From positions 1 to 64,000 of the forward strand of contig JAAVDD010000020.1 in the NCBI GenBank assembly GCA_014801985.1: a DNA stretch of 64,000 bases, given 5' to 3'. Numbering within the stretch: the first letter of the stretch is position 1; every line of letters starts with the position of its first letter. Of this stretch, positions 17,628 through 27,857 are shown piece after piece. Below the pieces are notes generated by a model, which did not search any database, was not told the origin of the DNA, and saw nothing but the letters and a program-made list of their open reading frames with translations. Position numbers and translations under genes: made by a program. The stretch is from Bacteroides sp. (GTDB lineage Bacteria > Bacteroidota > Bacteroidia > Bacteroidales > Muribaculaceae).

Positions 17628-19666
17628 TTTGTAAGAGGTGAATAGTCGCGTGAAAGGCGAAGCATCTGATCGGAATAATTCTCAGGATAGGAGATGACTA
17701 TGTCGGTGATCTCTCCGGCTGCATCTGTCACAGGAGTGTAAACCGGGTTGATGAATCCACGATAGGGAGGGATGTCGAGTTTTGAGAAGCGGTCGAGAAC
17801 TTCCTTATGAATCTTGGGATCGACTTTAACTGCATACTTCTGTATAAGTTCGTTTCCTCCCTTATAGTCACCCTCGCTCTTGATTCTTTGGATTTCAGCG
17901 AGAAGATTTCCGAAGAGTTCGCGCATTTTGGGATAGTCGTTGATTTTGACGAAAGTCTTACCATCTTTCTTTACAAGTTCGACTACATCTTTTCCTCCTT
18001 TACCCTTCTTCTTGCCGTTTTCGAGCACCCATTTTGCTATGAGCTGACGGTTACGCATGTGGGCCTCCTCAATATCATTCCCCGGCTCTATACGATTAAG
18101 CTGAGTCATGAGACCATTGAGCATATACTTATAATATTCGGCCTGATATGCATTTGGATTGTCAAGAATACCGAGTTCAAGGAGCTTGGGATCCGCAACA
18201 TAATAGAGGGCAAATAGGTCGGCGCGTGCCTCCTCAAGAGCTGATCCATTCTCTTTCAGTGCATCTTGATCCACACCTGGCAGGAGTCTTCCTGAAGCAT
18301 GACCAAGACATTCGTGAAGGTCGGTATGGAGCATATCGGTGATGTAGAGGTAATCATCCAGAATCTTCTTGGTAGGTTCGTCGATTACGAATTCATCGTT
18401 GAATCCATTTCCATGAGAGGCCATTTCGTAAGCCTCGGTGATATTCTCAAGTGTTACGGACTTAGAACCGTGTTGAGCACGAATCCAGTTGGAGTTAGGA
18501 AGGTTGATACCGATTGCAGTGGATGGGAATGCATCTCCGGCAAGCATTGCCGCGGTGATAACCTTTGCTGATACACCCTTCACCTTATCCTTGCGGAAGC
18601 GGGGATCCACCGGAGAATGATCTTCGAACCACTGTGCGTTGGAGGAAATCTTCTCCGTGCGCTCCGATGATTCAGTATTCTTGAAATTCACATATGATTC
18701 CCATGAACCTGTCATTCCAAGGGGATCTCCGTAGCTCTCGATAAAGCCATTCACGAAATCGATATCAGATTTGGTATCTTCTGCCCAAAGGATTGAATAT
18801 TCGTCGAAGAGACGAAGATCGCCGGTGATGTAATAATCGATAAGCTTTGTGATGTAGGCTTTCTGTGCATCGGTCTCAGCACAATTCTTGGCCATATCAA
18901 GCCAGTATATTATCTCCGCGATAGCCGGCCCATAGAGACCGGTGAGATGATATTTCTCCTCCTTTATCTTGCCATCCTCCTTTACAACCTTCGCATTAAG
19001 TCCGTATGAAATCGGGGTCTCATCGTTGGGATCCTTCAAAGAGGCATAGTAGGCCTCAACCTCGGCCTGTGTAACTCCATCGCCATAGAGGTTGCTTGCA
19101 GAAGTGGCCACAACATCCTGCGAGCCATCCTGATTCACTCTCTTTGCCATGACTGAGGGATCGAAAATGACCGGTACGAGAACAGCCATCATCTCCTCTC
19201 GTGTTTGGCCGGGAGCTAAGGGGAGGGCATCATCACTGATATTTGCTACCTCTCCCTCGAAGAAAGCGCGGGAGAATTCGGGAGTGAATTTATCAGTGGA
19301 GTAATGGTGATGTATTCCATTGCCGAACCATACCTGTTTGAGATATTTTTCAAAAGCTTTGAACTCCTTGGAATTGCGGTCGCCTTTATATTCTGTGTAT
19401 ATCTTTTCGAGAAGCTGTCGGATCTGAAGATTGTAGCGTCCGTTCTGATCCCAGATGATGTCGCGGCCCATCTGTGCAGCCTGCGCCAGATAGTATAGCA
19501 TCTTTTTCTGCTGGAGGGAGAGACGGTCGTATTCAGGCACTTCATAGCGAAGCACTTCGATGTCGGCAAAGCGGTCGACATGATAGTTGAAGTTTTTGTC
19601 GACCACAGCCTCTGAATTCAATGTTGCCATTGTTCCGAGAATTAGTGTGGGGATTAATCTTTTCAT
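17624..19666 (-). CDS. Dipeptidyl peptidase III-like metallopeptidase (M49)
   Basis: HECLGH zinc motif (DLHECLGHASGRLLPG) and downstream EEARADL; secreted-like N-terminus. Confidence 0.88.
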   Translation of the reverse strand: MKRLIPTLILGTMATLNSEAVVDKNFNYHVDRFADIEVLRYEVPEYDRLSLQQKKMLYYLAQAAQMGRDIIWDQNGRYNLQIRQLLEKIYTEYKGDRNSKEFKAFEKYLKQVWFGNGIHHHYSTDKFTPEFSRAFFEGEVANISDDALPLAPGQTREEMMAVLVPVIFDPSVMAKRVNQDGSQDVVATSASNLYGDGVTQAEVEAYYASLKDPNDETPISYGLNAKVVKEDGKIKEEKYHLTGLYGPAIAEIIYWLDMAKNCAETDAQKAYITKLIDYYITGDLRLFDEYSILWAEDTKSDIDFVNGFIESYGDPLGMTGSWESYVNFKNTESSERTEKISSNAQWFEDHSPVDPRFRKDKVKGVSAKVITAAMLAGDAFPSTAIGINLPNSNWIRAQHGSKSVTLENITEAYEMASHGNGFNDEFVIDEPTKKILDDYLYITDMLHTDLHECLGHASGRLLPGVDQDALKENGSALEEARADLFALYYVADPKLLELGILDNPNAYQAEYYKYMLNGLMTQLNRIEPGNDIEEAHMRNRQLIAKWVLENGKKKGKGGKDVVELVKKDGKTFVKINDYPKMRELFGNLLAEIQRIKSEGDYKGGNELIQKYAVKVDPKIHKEVLDRFSKLDIPPYRGFINPVYTPVTDAAGEITDIVISYPENYSDQMLRLSRDYSPLTK

Positions 19667-19694
19667 AATGGTTTTTATGGTTATTAGATGAAAT

Positions 19695-20879
19695 TTATTC
19701 TACGTAAAGCACAAGCCCTTTGAGGTATTCTCCTTCCGGATGGGAAATATCCACCGGATGGTCAGCCGGCTGGGAAAGCTGGTGAAGGATTCTGACCTTC
19801 CTTCCCGATTTAGCTGCCGCACTGAACACTGCCAGACGAAACATCTCTTTTGTGATGGCTTGCGAACAGGAGAAAGTGAAGAGGATTCCTCCTGATTTTA
19901 TCTTATCGAATGCCTTCCCGTTTAGTTTGCGATAGCCTATAAGTCCGTTCTTTATCGCAGACCGATGTTTGGCAAATGCCGGAGGGTCGAGAATGATGAG
20001 ATCGTATTCATCCTTCTTCATGTCGGCCAGAAACTTGAATGCGTCTGTATCGTGGGTATGATGACGAGGATCGTTCGGAAAATTGAGATCAATGTTGGCA
20101 TCTGTCAGGGCAACGGCCTTTGAAGATGAATCCACTGAGTCTACAGAAATAGCACCACCACGCATGGCATAGACTGAGAATCCGCCGGTATAACAGAACA
20201 TATTCAACACCTTGCGTCCTCTTGCGAATTTCTCAAGCAGTGCACGGTTCTCACGCTGATCCACGAAGAAACCTGTCTTCTGCCCCTTAAGCCAGTCGAT
20301 GTTGAACTGAAGGCCATTTTCCAAGGCGATATTACCATCGTAGCTACCGATGAGATATTCATTCTCAGGGTCGAGATGTGCCTTGTAGGGGAGGGTGGTC
20401 TCTGATTTGTAATAGACATTTCTTATCCTTGCCTCAGGAATAAGGGTCAAGGCATCTGCCACTTTCCTTCGAGCGAAGTGCATACCCGGAGAATGGGCTT
20501 GTACCACGGCTGTGTCGCCATATATGTCCACAACGAGACCGGGAAGGAAATCCCCCTCTCCATGCACGAGTCGGAAACAATTGTTGTCCTCGCGTATAAG
20601 TCCTAAGCTCTGTCGAAGAGCGAAGGCACTGCGCAGACGGCGTTCGAAGAAATCTTCCGGGAGGGAATCCACTCCAAACTCAAGTATGCGCACAGTGATT
20701 GAGCCAATCTGGTAATGGCCCGTTCCGAGCACATTCCCTTCATGATCTATCACCGTTACCTCCTCTCCCTCCTCTATATCTTTGGGAGCTGAAGCTATCG
20801 CACCGGAAAACACCCATGGATGATGGCGCAGGAGGGATTCCTCCTTGCCTCGTTTTAATCTTATTGTCTTGTTGCTCAT
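19695..20879 (-). CDS. rlmI: Class I SAM-dependent 23S rRNA methyltransferase (RlmI-like) with PUA domain
   Basis: N-terminal PUA (LKRGKEESLLRHHPWVFSGAI), MFCYTGGFSVYA, LDPPAFAK motifs. Confidence 0.88.
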   Translation of the reverse strand: MSNKTIRLKRGKEESLLRHHPWVFSGAIASAPKDIEEGEEVTVIDHEGNVLGTGHYQIGSITVRILEFGVDSLPEDFFERRLRSAFALRQSLGLIREDNNCFRLVHGEGDFLPGLVVDIYGDTAVVQAHSPGMHFARRKVADALTLIPEARIRNVYYKSETTLPYKAHLDPENEYLIGSYDGNIALENGLQFNIDWLKGQKTGFFVDQRENRALLEKFARGRKVLNMFCYTGGFSVYAMRGGAISVDSVDSSSKAVALTDANIDLNFPNDPRHHTHDTDAFKFLADMKKDEYDLIILDPPAFAKHRSAIKNGLIGYRKLNGKAFDKIKSGGILFTFSCSQAITKEMFRLAVFSAAAKSGRKVRILHQLSQPADHPVDISHPEGEYLKGLVLYVE

Positions 20880-20886
20880 AATCAGA

Positions 20887-22350
20887 TTATTTGAAAAGAC
20901 GGACTATATCCATGCCATTGGCATAGAGAAGGAGGAGGATAAGAAGCACCATACCTGTCATCTGTGCATATTCCAGGAATTTATCACTGGGCTTGCGACC
21001 TGTGATCACCTCATATAGCAGGAAAAGCACATGGCCGCCGTCGAGGGCAGGAATAGGAAGAATATTCATGAAAGCAAGTGCCACTGAGAGGAAGGCGGCT
21101 ATATTCCAGAAAGCTATCCAGTTCCATTTCTCAGGGAAAATAGCTCCCAATGAACCGAATCCTCCGATTGAATTGGCTCCTTCCTTTGTGAATACCATCT
21201 TCATCGATTTGGCGTAGGCGGTAAGTTTATCGGTTCCCATCTCGATTCCTCGTGGCACTGATTGAAGGAGCGAATAATTGATTTCCTTTGCATTGAAGAA
21301 TGCTGAAGGATCGATTTCGAGCCCAATTCCCATCTTCGAAGCTGCAGAAAGCTGCACTGGGAGAGTGATGGTGTCGATCTTTGCTTCTGTTTTTCTGACT
21401 ACTGTCACATCCACTTTTTGATTCTCATGGCCTTTCAAAGCCCCTTGGAAGGAGAGGAGGGTAGGGGTAGGGATAGAATCAACCGCTATCAATTCGTCAC
21501 CCACCTGTATTCCGGCTTTATCAGCTCCGTCTCCCATCTGGACCTGAGTCACACGTGCCGGGAAACGGTAGGTAAAGAAGGCAATTGTAGCTGTATCGCT
21601 CTTGGCCTCCTGCTCCATTGCGAAGATGAATTTTTCCGGTATCGCCACATTCACCTCTTTGCCATCGCGAAGCACGGTGACATTCTTGGCTTGCATCATC
21701 TTCATGAAAGCCTCGGCCGGTTTGTCAAGCTCCTCGCCATCAGCCTTGACAGGTATGTCGCCGTTATGAAATCCAATCTTACGAGCCTCTCCTGAAAATT
21801 CCATACCCATCTTGGCTTCTCGCATCGGTACGTATTTCTCGCCGGTGGCATACACGATTCCTGCATATATAATGATGGCAAGGAGGAAATTGAAAAGCAC
21901 TCCGGCTATCATTATAAGAAGGCGTTGCCATGCCGGTTTGGAACGGAACTCCCATTTCTGAGGTTCGCGCTTTAGCTGCTCCGTATCCATTGATTCATCA
22001 ATCATTCCGGCAATCTTGCAATATCCTCCCAATGGGAGCCAGCCGATGCCGTATTCCGTATCCCCCCAGAAAGAGGATTTACCGGATTCTTTCGATGGGT
22101 CTGAAGCGGTTGGTTTATCAGGGTTATCGGAAGAATCGGGTTGGCCGATGTTCTTTGTCTTGCCAAAGAATCCGAAGTATTTCTTAGGTTTCCATTTTAA
22201 AATTTCTTTCCAAGGGTCAAAGAAGATATAGAATTTCTCTACCTTCACTCCGAAAATACGGGCGAAGAGGAAATGACCGAATTCATGGATGATCACAAGA
22301 ATTGCAAACGCCAGGATAAGCTGCGCGGCTTTTATTAGGAATGTTTCCAC
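20887..22350 (-). CDS. rseP: RseP-family site-2 metalloprotease
   Basis: HEFGH zinc motif (VIIHEFGHFLFARIFGVKV), PDZ-like regions, NILPIPALDGGHVLF. Confidence 0.93.
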   Translation of the reverse strand: METFLIKAAQLILAFAILVIIHEFGHFLFARIFGVKVEKFYIFFDPWKEILKWKPKKYFGFFGKTKNIGQPDSSDNPDKPTASDPSKESGKSSFWGDTEYGIGWLPLGGYCKIAGMIDESMDTEQLKREPQKWEFRSKPAWQRLLIMIAGVLFNFLLAIIIYAGIVYATGEKYVPMREAKMGMEFSGEARKIGFHNGDIPVKADGEELDKPAEAFMKMMQAKNVTVLRDGKEVNVAIPEKFIFAMEQEAKSDTATIAFFTYRFPARVTQVQMGDGADKAGIQVGDELIAVDSIPTPTLLSFQGALKGHENQKVDVTVVRKTEAKIDTITLPVQLSAASKMGIGLEIDPSAFFNAKEINYSLLQSVPRGIEMGTDKLTAYAKSMKMVFTKEGANSIGGFGSLGAIFPEKWNWIAFWNIAAFLSVALAFMNILPIPALDGGHVLFLLYEVITGRKPSDKFLEYAQMTGMVLLILLLLYANGMDIVRLFK

Positions 22351-22450
22351 TATCTGAGATTTACTATAAGTATTTTGTAAAATTATTTTTTAATATTAGC
22401 GAATCATAAGTCGGGAACAGAGACTATTCGCCGTATTAGTTAACGGATAA

Positions 22451-23629
22451 TCAGATGATATATTTTTCGATTATATTTTTCCCAATCTCCAGAGCCTCTG
22501 AATTAGAAGCAACGAGATCATCAAGGGTCACGTTAGACATGAACGGTGATGCATTCATTGTCTCCGCCACGAAGCGAGGCATATCCACAAATTTCATTTT
22601 ACCATTCAGGAAAGCATCTACGGCAAGTTCGTTGGCGGCATTGAGGATGCAGGGAAGGTTGCCTCCTTCTCTTATAGCCTCGAAGGCGAGTCGCAAAAGA
22701 GGAAATTTGTCGTAATCCGGGTGTTCGAAAGTAAGCGTGGAATATTGTTCGAGACTCAATGGCTTGCGTGGGGAGGGGAGGCGGTCGGGATAACCCAATG
22801 CAAGGGATATAGGAATACGCATATCAGGAGTTCCAAGTTGAGCTTTCACCGAGCCATCGATGAACTGTACCATAGAATGAACTATAGACTGCGGATGAAC
22901 TACAATCTCTATATCTTCCGGCGCGAAATCGAAAAGCCATCGTGCTTCGATCATCTCAAAACCTTTGTTCATCATTGAAGCTGAATCAATGGTCACCTTA
23001 GCTCCCATCGACCAGTTGGGATGTTTTAGAGCATCCTTTGCCGTTACGTTTTCAAGTTGGTCGAGAGTAAAGGTGCGGAATGGCCCTCCGGAGGCAGTGA
23101 GAATTATTTTTGAGGCTTGTTCCCGCTTCTCTCCCATAAGGCATTGGAAAATGGCTGAATGCTCACTGTCTACCGGAATTATTTCGGATTTGGAATTGCG
23201 AAGAAGGGCGCTGATGACTTCACCGGCAACTACAAGTGTCTCTTTATTGGCCAAACCTATCCTCTTTCCTGCCTTTATAGCGTGTACGGTAGGAATTAGT
23301 CCGCTGTAGCCGACCATTGCCGTAACCACCGTGTCAACTTCCGGCAAAGCGGCAGCCTCGGCTATGGCTTCTTCCCCGGCTTTAACTTCTATCGGGAGAT
23401 CACTGAGGTTCTCCTTCAGGCGGGGGTAGTGATTTTCATCGGCAATCACTACCAGAGAAGGTAAAAACTTTCGTGCTTGTTCAGCAAGTAGAGTCCAATT
23501 GCGACGTGCCGTCAGCACTTCGGCGTGAAAACGTTCCGGATTTTCTGAAATAATATCAAGAGTCTGGGTTCCGATGCTGCCGGTACTCCCCAGAATGGCT
23601 ATCTTCTTTTTTTGAGAATCGGTATTCAT
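22451..23629 (-). CDS. dxr: 1-deoxy-D-xylulose-5-phosphate reductoisomerase
   Basis: KKIAILGSTGSIGTQTLDII; VDSEHSAIFQCL; MNKGFEMIEARWLF; full length. Confidence 0.96.
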   Translation of the reverse strand: MNTDSQKKKIAILGSTGSIGTQTLDIISENPERFHAEVLTARRNWTLLAEQARKFLPSLVVIADENHYPRLKENLSDLPIEVKAGEEAIAEAAALPEVDTVVTAMVGYSGLIPTVHAIKAGKRIGLANKETLVVAGEVISALLRNSKSEIIPVDSEHSAIFQCLMGEKREQASKIILTASGGPFRTFTLDQLENVTAKDALKHPNWSMGAKVTIDSASMMNKGFEMIEARWLFDFAPEDIEIVVHPQSIVHSMVQFIDGSVKAQLGTPDMRIPISLALGYPDRLPSPRKPLSLEQYSTLTFEHPDYDKFPLLRLAFEAIREGGNLPCILNAANELAVDAFLNGKMKFVDMPRFVAETMNASPFMSNVTLDDLVASNSEALEIGKNIIEKYII

Positions 23630-23650
23630 AATGATTCAGGTTAAGCGGAA

Positions 23651-24541
23651 TTATCTTCCCCTGGGTGCCTCAAAAGAGTTTCCGGGCAAAGATGATTCCG
23701 TGCGGTTTTCAAGATTATTATCGTGGATGAAACGATAGGGCACGATTGGCAGACCATTATGCCACATCCTTATATATAGGAATCTTTTTCCATCTCTATC
23801 AGCAGGAGGTGCAGCAGCGATAATCTGTCCGGCCTCAACAACCTCACCCATTACAACAAGCGGGGGGCCCAGATGAGAATAGCGAGAGGCGAATCCTCGC
23901 TGATGCTGTATCACCACCACATATCCCTTTTCAGGTCGTGAGAAATATGATGCAAGAACCGTTCCTTCCGCCACACAGGATATGGTAGCTTCAGAAGGAA
24001 GTAGGATTTCACCCAGTTCCGATGTTTTAGAGGCAGAGCTGAATATCCCGGTGTCGGAGATATTTGAGAACACCATTCCATTGGCTGCAAGAGGGGCAAG
24101 GACAGAAATATTGAATTTCTCCTGTTCCTCCATACGTGCCACGAACATGTTTTCCCTTTTGGAAGGGAGAATGAGAGAATCCGTGGCGTGCTGGAGAGTG
24201 TCAATGTTCAGACGAGCTGAATCAATGGGGAGACGTTCTGTGTCGGAAAGACGTAGATAATTGTCAATGAAACGTTGATTCACCTCATATACATTTCTAA
24301 GAGAATCAAGTCGCATAATATTTTCCTCAGTCGCCGACCGCTGGTTCTCTTTAAGGTAACCGGGCAGAAGCGTATGGAGAGGAGTTAGCATTACAATAAG
24401 ACTTCCGGCCACAATCATCAGCACGAGAATCATAAGGGTAAAGAGTGCGATGGTCCATCGCGACACAGCAGTGTCGGCAATCGACGTCAGATGCGACTCG
24501 CTCTCTATTTTAATTCGTATTCTTCCTTTACCGTGGCCCAT
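23651..24541 (-). CDS. Membrane-anchored LytM/M23-like protein with apparently degenerate active site
   Basis: Start at 24541 (MGHGKGRIRIKIES..). C-terminal LytM fold pattern (YVVVIQHQRGFASRYSHLGPP..GQIIA) lacking HxxxD and HxH zinc ligands. Confidence 0.75.
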   Translation of the reverse strand: MGHGKGRIRIKIESESHLTSIADTAVSRWTIALFTLMILVLMIVAGSLIVMLTPLHTLLPGYLKENQRSATEENIMRLDSLRNVYEVNQRFIDNYLRLSDTERLPIDSARLNIDTLQHATDSLILPSKRENMFVARMEEQEKFNISVLAPLAANGMVFSNISDTGIFSSASKTSELGEILLPSEATISCVAEGTVLASYFSRPEKGYVVVIQHQRGFASRYSHLGPPLVVMGEVVEAGQIIAAAPPADRDGKRFLYIRMWHNGLPIVPYRFIHDNNLENRTESSLPGNSFEAPRGR

Positions 24542-24638
24542 GACTTTAAAATAGGTGTGAAAAAATGCATAAAAAAGGAAATAGGTGGTGAAATTCAAAC
24601 CATTAATCATAAAAAACACTCAATAATATGGTGTTTTT

Positions 24639-24669
24639 TTTGAAAATAGTAAAATTTATGTTAATTTTG
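24639..24669 (+). promoter_or_regulatory. Strong Bacteroidetes promoter far upstream of the OmpA gene
   Basis: TTTG (24639-24642) - 19 bp - TAATTTTG (24662-24669). Confidence 0.55.
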
Positions 24670-24994
24670 CCACCGCAAATCCGATATAAATGGATTTTTC
24701 CACTTCAAAATTAGTTAAAATATATGGAATGGAAAAACAACCGGATTAATCTTTTAACCTTCTGCGATGTCCAAAAGACGACGATTCCACTCTCGCAAAA
24801 GATGAAAGAATAAAAAAGTGATAACTCAAAATTATCATAAATTGCTTGATTCTTAATGTTTTACAGAGATGTATCAAAAAAAGTTTTGAAAAAAACGATA
24901 GAATCCAAAACAAAGAAAAAGATTTGTATGTTAAATATGTATAATTTCGCAAAAAGAAATTGACATAGAAAATAGTTTATTAAAAGTTATAATT

Positions 24995-26236
24995 ATGAAA
25001 GCTAAGAATCTTTACTACGCAATCGCATTTGCTGGCGCACTCGGAGTAGCCGGTACAGCAAACGCACAGGACGTCTTCGTTGAAGAGGCCACTACAGTGA
25101 CTGAGTTCAACTGCGACCCCACAACTCATTACTACGCTAACTGGCGTAACAACTGGTTCATCGAACTCAGCGCCGGTATCACACAGCCTTTCGTAGAGCG
25201 CTCCAACAATCCTATCGTTCAGCGTAAGCAGATGACCGTTCAGTACGGCTTCGGTTTCGGCCGCTGGGTATCTCCTTATGTAGGTTTCCGCATCAAAGCT
25301 ATGGGTGGCCCGCTTCACTGGACTCAGGCAAATTATACTGATGGCCCCAACGGTTGGACTCGCTCTAAGCATGCACAGCTCCAGGCTGAGTTGATGTGGG
25401 ATATGTTCAACTCTATCAAAGGCCCGAACAGCAACCGTGTATTCTCTCTCATTCCTTTCGTAGGTCTTGGCGGTGACGCTAACTGGGATATCCGTGACGC
25501 TGCAGGTCGTCAGCCCGCTCAGATGACTAACGTATTCGACGACCACGGTGACGTTAAGAACGTAGTTTGGACTCTTCCTGTTTCTGCAGGTCTTCAGTTC
25601 CGTTTCCGTCTCTGCAAATACGTAGACTTCTTCGCTGAGGCTCGTGCTTCATTCTATGGCGACAACTGGAATGGCTATGCAGGTGGTAGCTCAATCGATG
25701 CTAACGTATCTGTAATGGGTGGTTTCAACTTCAACATCGGTGGCCGTCAGTGGAACAACTTCAACGCTTGCGACTACGAATCTCAGATCGCAGCCCTCAA
25801 CGGTCAGGTTAACAACCTCCGTGCAGAGCTTATCGCAGCAGGCGAGCAGGTTGCAGCTCTTCAGGCTCAGCTTCCCTGTCCTCCCGCAACTGTACAGAAA
25901 GACTGCGTGAACGCTCCTCTTATGTCTACAGTACGCTTCACCATCAACTCTGCTAAGATCATGCCTACTGAGGAGGTTAACATCTACAACATGGCTGAGT
26001 GGCTTAAGGCTAACCCCAAAGAGAAGGTTATGGTTGTCGGCTACGCAGACAAGGATACCGGTACAGCTGAGTACAACCTCCAGCTCTCTGAGAAACGTGC
26101 CAACGCAGTTGCTGACGCTCTCGTAAACGACTACGGTATCGATCGCAACCGTCTCACAGTGAAATATGATGGCTCTGACGTTCAGCCTTACAGCACTAAC
26201 GACTGGAACCGTATCGTGATCTTCACTCAGAAGTAA
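24995..26236 (+). CDS. OmpA-family outer membrane protein
   Basis: Signal peptide, N-terminal barrel, C-terminal OmpA domain (VNAPLMSTVRFTINSAKIMPTEEVNIYNMAEWLKANP..VVGYADKDTGTAEYNLQLSEKRANAVADAL). Confidence 0.93.
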   Translation: MKAKNLYYAIAFAGALGVAGTANAQDVFVEEATTVTEFNCDPTTHYYANWRNNWFIELSAGITQPFVERSNNPIVQRKQMTVQYGFGFGRWVSPYVGFRIKAMGGPLHWTQANYTDGPNGWTRSKHAQLQAELMWDMFNSIKGPNSNRVFSLIPFVGLGGDANWDIRDAAGRQPAQMTNVFDDHGDVKNVVWTLPVSAGLQFRFRLCKYVDFFAEARASFYGDNWNGYAGGSSIDANVSVMGGFNFNIGGRQWNNFNACDYESQIAALNGQVNNLRAELIAAGEQVAALQAQLPCPPATVQKDCVNAPLMSTVRFTINSAKIMPTEEVNIYNMAEWLKANPKEKVMVVGYADKDTGTAEYNLQLSEKRANAVADALVNDYGIDRNRLTVKYDGSDVQPYSTNDWNRIVIFTQK

Positions 26237-26262
26237 AAAAGAATAAATTATAAAATCCTATA

Positions 26263-26296
26263 AGAAAGGGCTTTCCCGAAAGGGAAGGCCTTTTCT
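26263..26296 (+). terminator. OmpA gene terminator
   Basis: AGAAAGGGCTTTCCC-gaaa-GGGAAGGCCTTTTCT then T-rich. Confidence 0.85.
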
Positions 26297-26317
26297 GTTT
26301 TTAAACATACTTTTTTT

Positions 26318-26349
26318 TTTGGTGATGTTCAAAAAAAGGAGTAAGTTTG
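26318..26349 (+). promoter_or_regulatory. gdhA promoter
   Basis: TTTG - 20 bp - TAAGTTTG; lies inside the overlong 26319 ORF, so the true start is downstream. Confidence 0.65.
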
Positions 26350-26393
26350 CAACATCAGAACAACACTTAACCATAAATCTAAATACTGAATCC

Positions 26394-27731
26394 ATGAACA
26401 TCAATGACATCATGGCCGCTCTTGAGGCCAAGCACCCGGGTGAGAAGGAATATCTTCAGGCAGTGAAGGAAGTTCTTCTATCTGTAGAAGAAGTCTACAA
26501 TCAGCATCCTGAATATGAAAAGGCAAAGATCATCGAACGTATGGTGGAGCCTGATCGTATCTTCACTTTCCGCGTGTCTTGGACAGACGACAAGGGTGAG
26601 GTTCAGAACAACATCGGCTACCGCGTTCAGTTCAACAACGCAATCGGCCCCTACAAGGGAGGTATCCGTTTCCATGCATCTGTGAATCTTTCAATCCTGA
26701 AGTTCCTCGGTTTCGAGCAGACTTTCAAAAACGCTCTGACCACTCTTCCTATGGGTGGCGGTAAGGGCGGTTCCGACTTCAGCCCCCGCGGTAAGAGCGA
26801 TGCTGAGATCATGCGTTTCTGCCAGGCATTCGTTATGGAGCTTTGGCGTAATCTCGGTCCCGACCGTGACGTTCCCGCCGGTGATATAGGCGTTGGTGGC
26901 CGCGAGGTTGGCTATATGTATGGTATGTATAAGAAACTTGCTCGCGAGAATACAGGTACATTCACCGGTAAGGGTCTTTCTTTCGGTGGTAGCCGTATCC
27001 GTCCGGAGGCAACAGGTTTCGGAGCTCTCTACTATACTTGCAGCATGCTCAATGACCTCGGCACTGACATCAAAGGTAAGACTATCGCTATCTCCGGCTT
27101 CGGAAACGTGGCATGGGGTGCAGCTACAAAGGCCACAGAGCTCGGTGGTAAGGTCGTGACAATTTCAGGTCCTGACGGTTATATCTATGATCCCGCAGGT
27201 CTTGATGCAGAGAAGATCGAATATATGCTTGAGCTTCGTGCTACAGGCGACGATATCGTGGCTCCTTATGCTGACAAGTTCCCCGGCTCTACATTCTTCC
27301 CCGGCAAGAAACCTTGGGAGCAGAAAGTGGACATCGCTCTTCCCTGTGCAACTCAGAACGAGCTTAACGGCGAAGATGCAAAACAGCTTGTTGCCAACAA
27401 CGTGCTTCTCGTAGCAGAGGTTTCCAACATGGGATGTACTCCTGAGGCTATCGATACATTCATCGAGAATAAGATTCCTTACGGCCCCGGTAAGGCAGTT
27501 AACGCCGGTGGTGTAGCTGTATCAGGTCTTGAGATGACTCAGGATGCAGAGCACCTTCAGTGGAGTGCAGCTAAGGTTGACGAAATGCTCCACACTATCA
27601 TGCACGACATTCACGCTGCTTGCGTTGAGCATGGTAAACAGGCTGACGGTTACATCAACTACATGAAGGGTGCCAATATCGCGGGCTTCCTCAAAGTTGC
27701 TGACGCTATGATGGCTCAGGGCATCATCTAA
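26394..27731 (+). CDS. gdhA: Glutamate dehydrogenase (NADP-specific type)
   Basis: MNINDIMAALEAKHPGEKEYLQAV..; PYKGGIRFHASVN, PMGGGKGGSDF, PAGDIGVGGREVGY; 446 aa from the ATG at 26394. Confidence 0.96.
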   Translation: MNINDIMAALEAKHPGEKEYLQAVKEVLLSVEEVYNQHPEYEKAKIIERMVEPDRIFTFRVSWTDDKGEVQNNIGYRVQFNNAIGPYKGGIRFHASVNLSILKFLGFEQTFKNALTTLPMGGGKGGSDFSPRGKSDAEIMRFCQAFVMELWRNLGPDRDVPAGDIGVGGREVGYMYGMYKKLARENTGTFTGKGLSFGGSRIRPEATGFGALYYTCSMLNDLGTDIKGKTIAISGFGNVAWGAATKATELGGKVVTISGPDGYIYDPAGLDAEKIEYMLELRATGDDIVAPYADKFPGSTFFPGKKPWEQKVDIALPCATQNELNGEDAKQLVANNVLLVAEVSNMGCTPEAIDTFIENKIPYGPGKAVNAGGVAVSGLEMTQDAEHLQWSAAKVDEMLHTIMHDIHAACVEHGKQADGYINYMKGANIAGFLKVADAMMAQGII

Positions 27732-27760
27732 GAATAGTGATTATTTTTAATAATGATTTT

Positions 27761-27794
27761 CATGGACCGAGGGCTGAAAAGCTATCGGTCCATG
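27761..27794 (+). terminator. gdhA terminator
   Basis: CATGGACCGA...TCGGTCCATG inverted repeat then TTATTTTAT. Confidence 0.7.
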
Positions 27795-27857
27795 TTATTT
27801 TATCACATGCTTACGCCCATTTATTTTTCATATAAACTGACGTATGCTAAGTGAAAA

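Noticed and set aside
24980-25546. 188-aa minus-strand ORF
   Set aside because: Antisense to the strongly biased OmpA coding sequence; typical codon-bias shadow.
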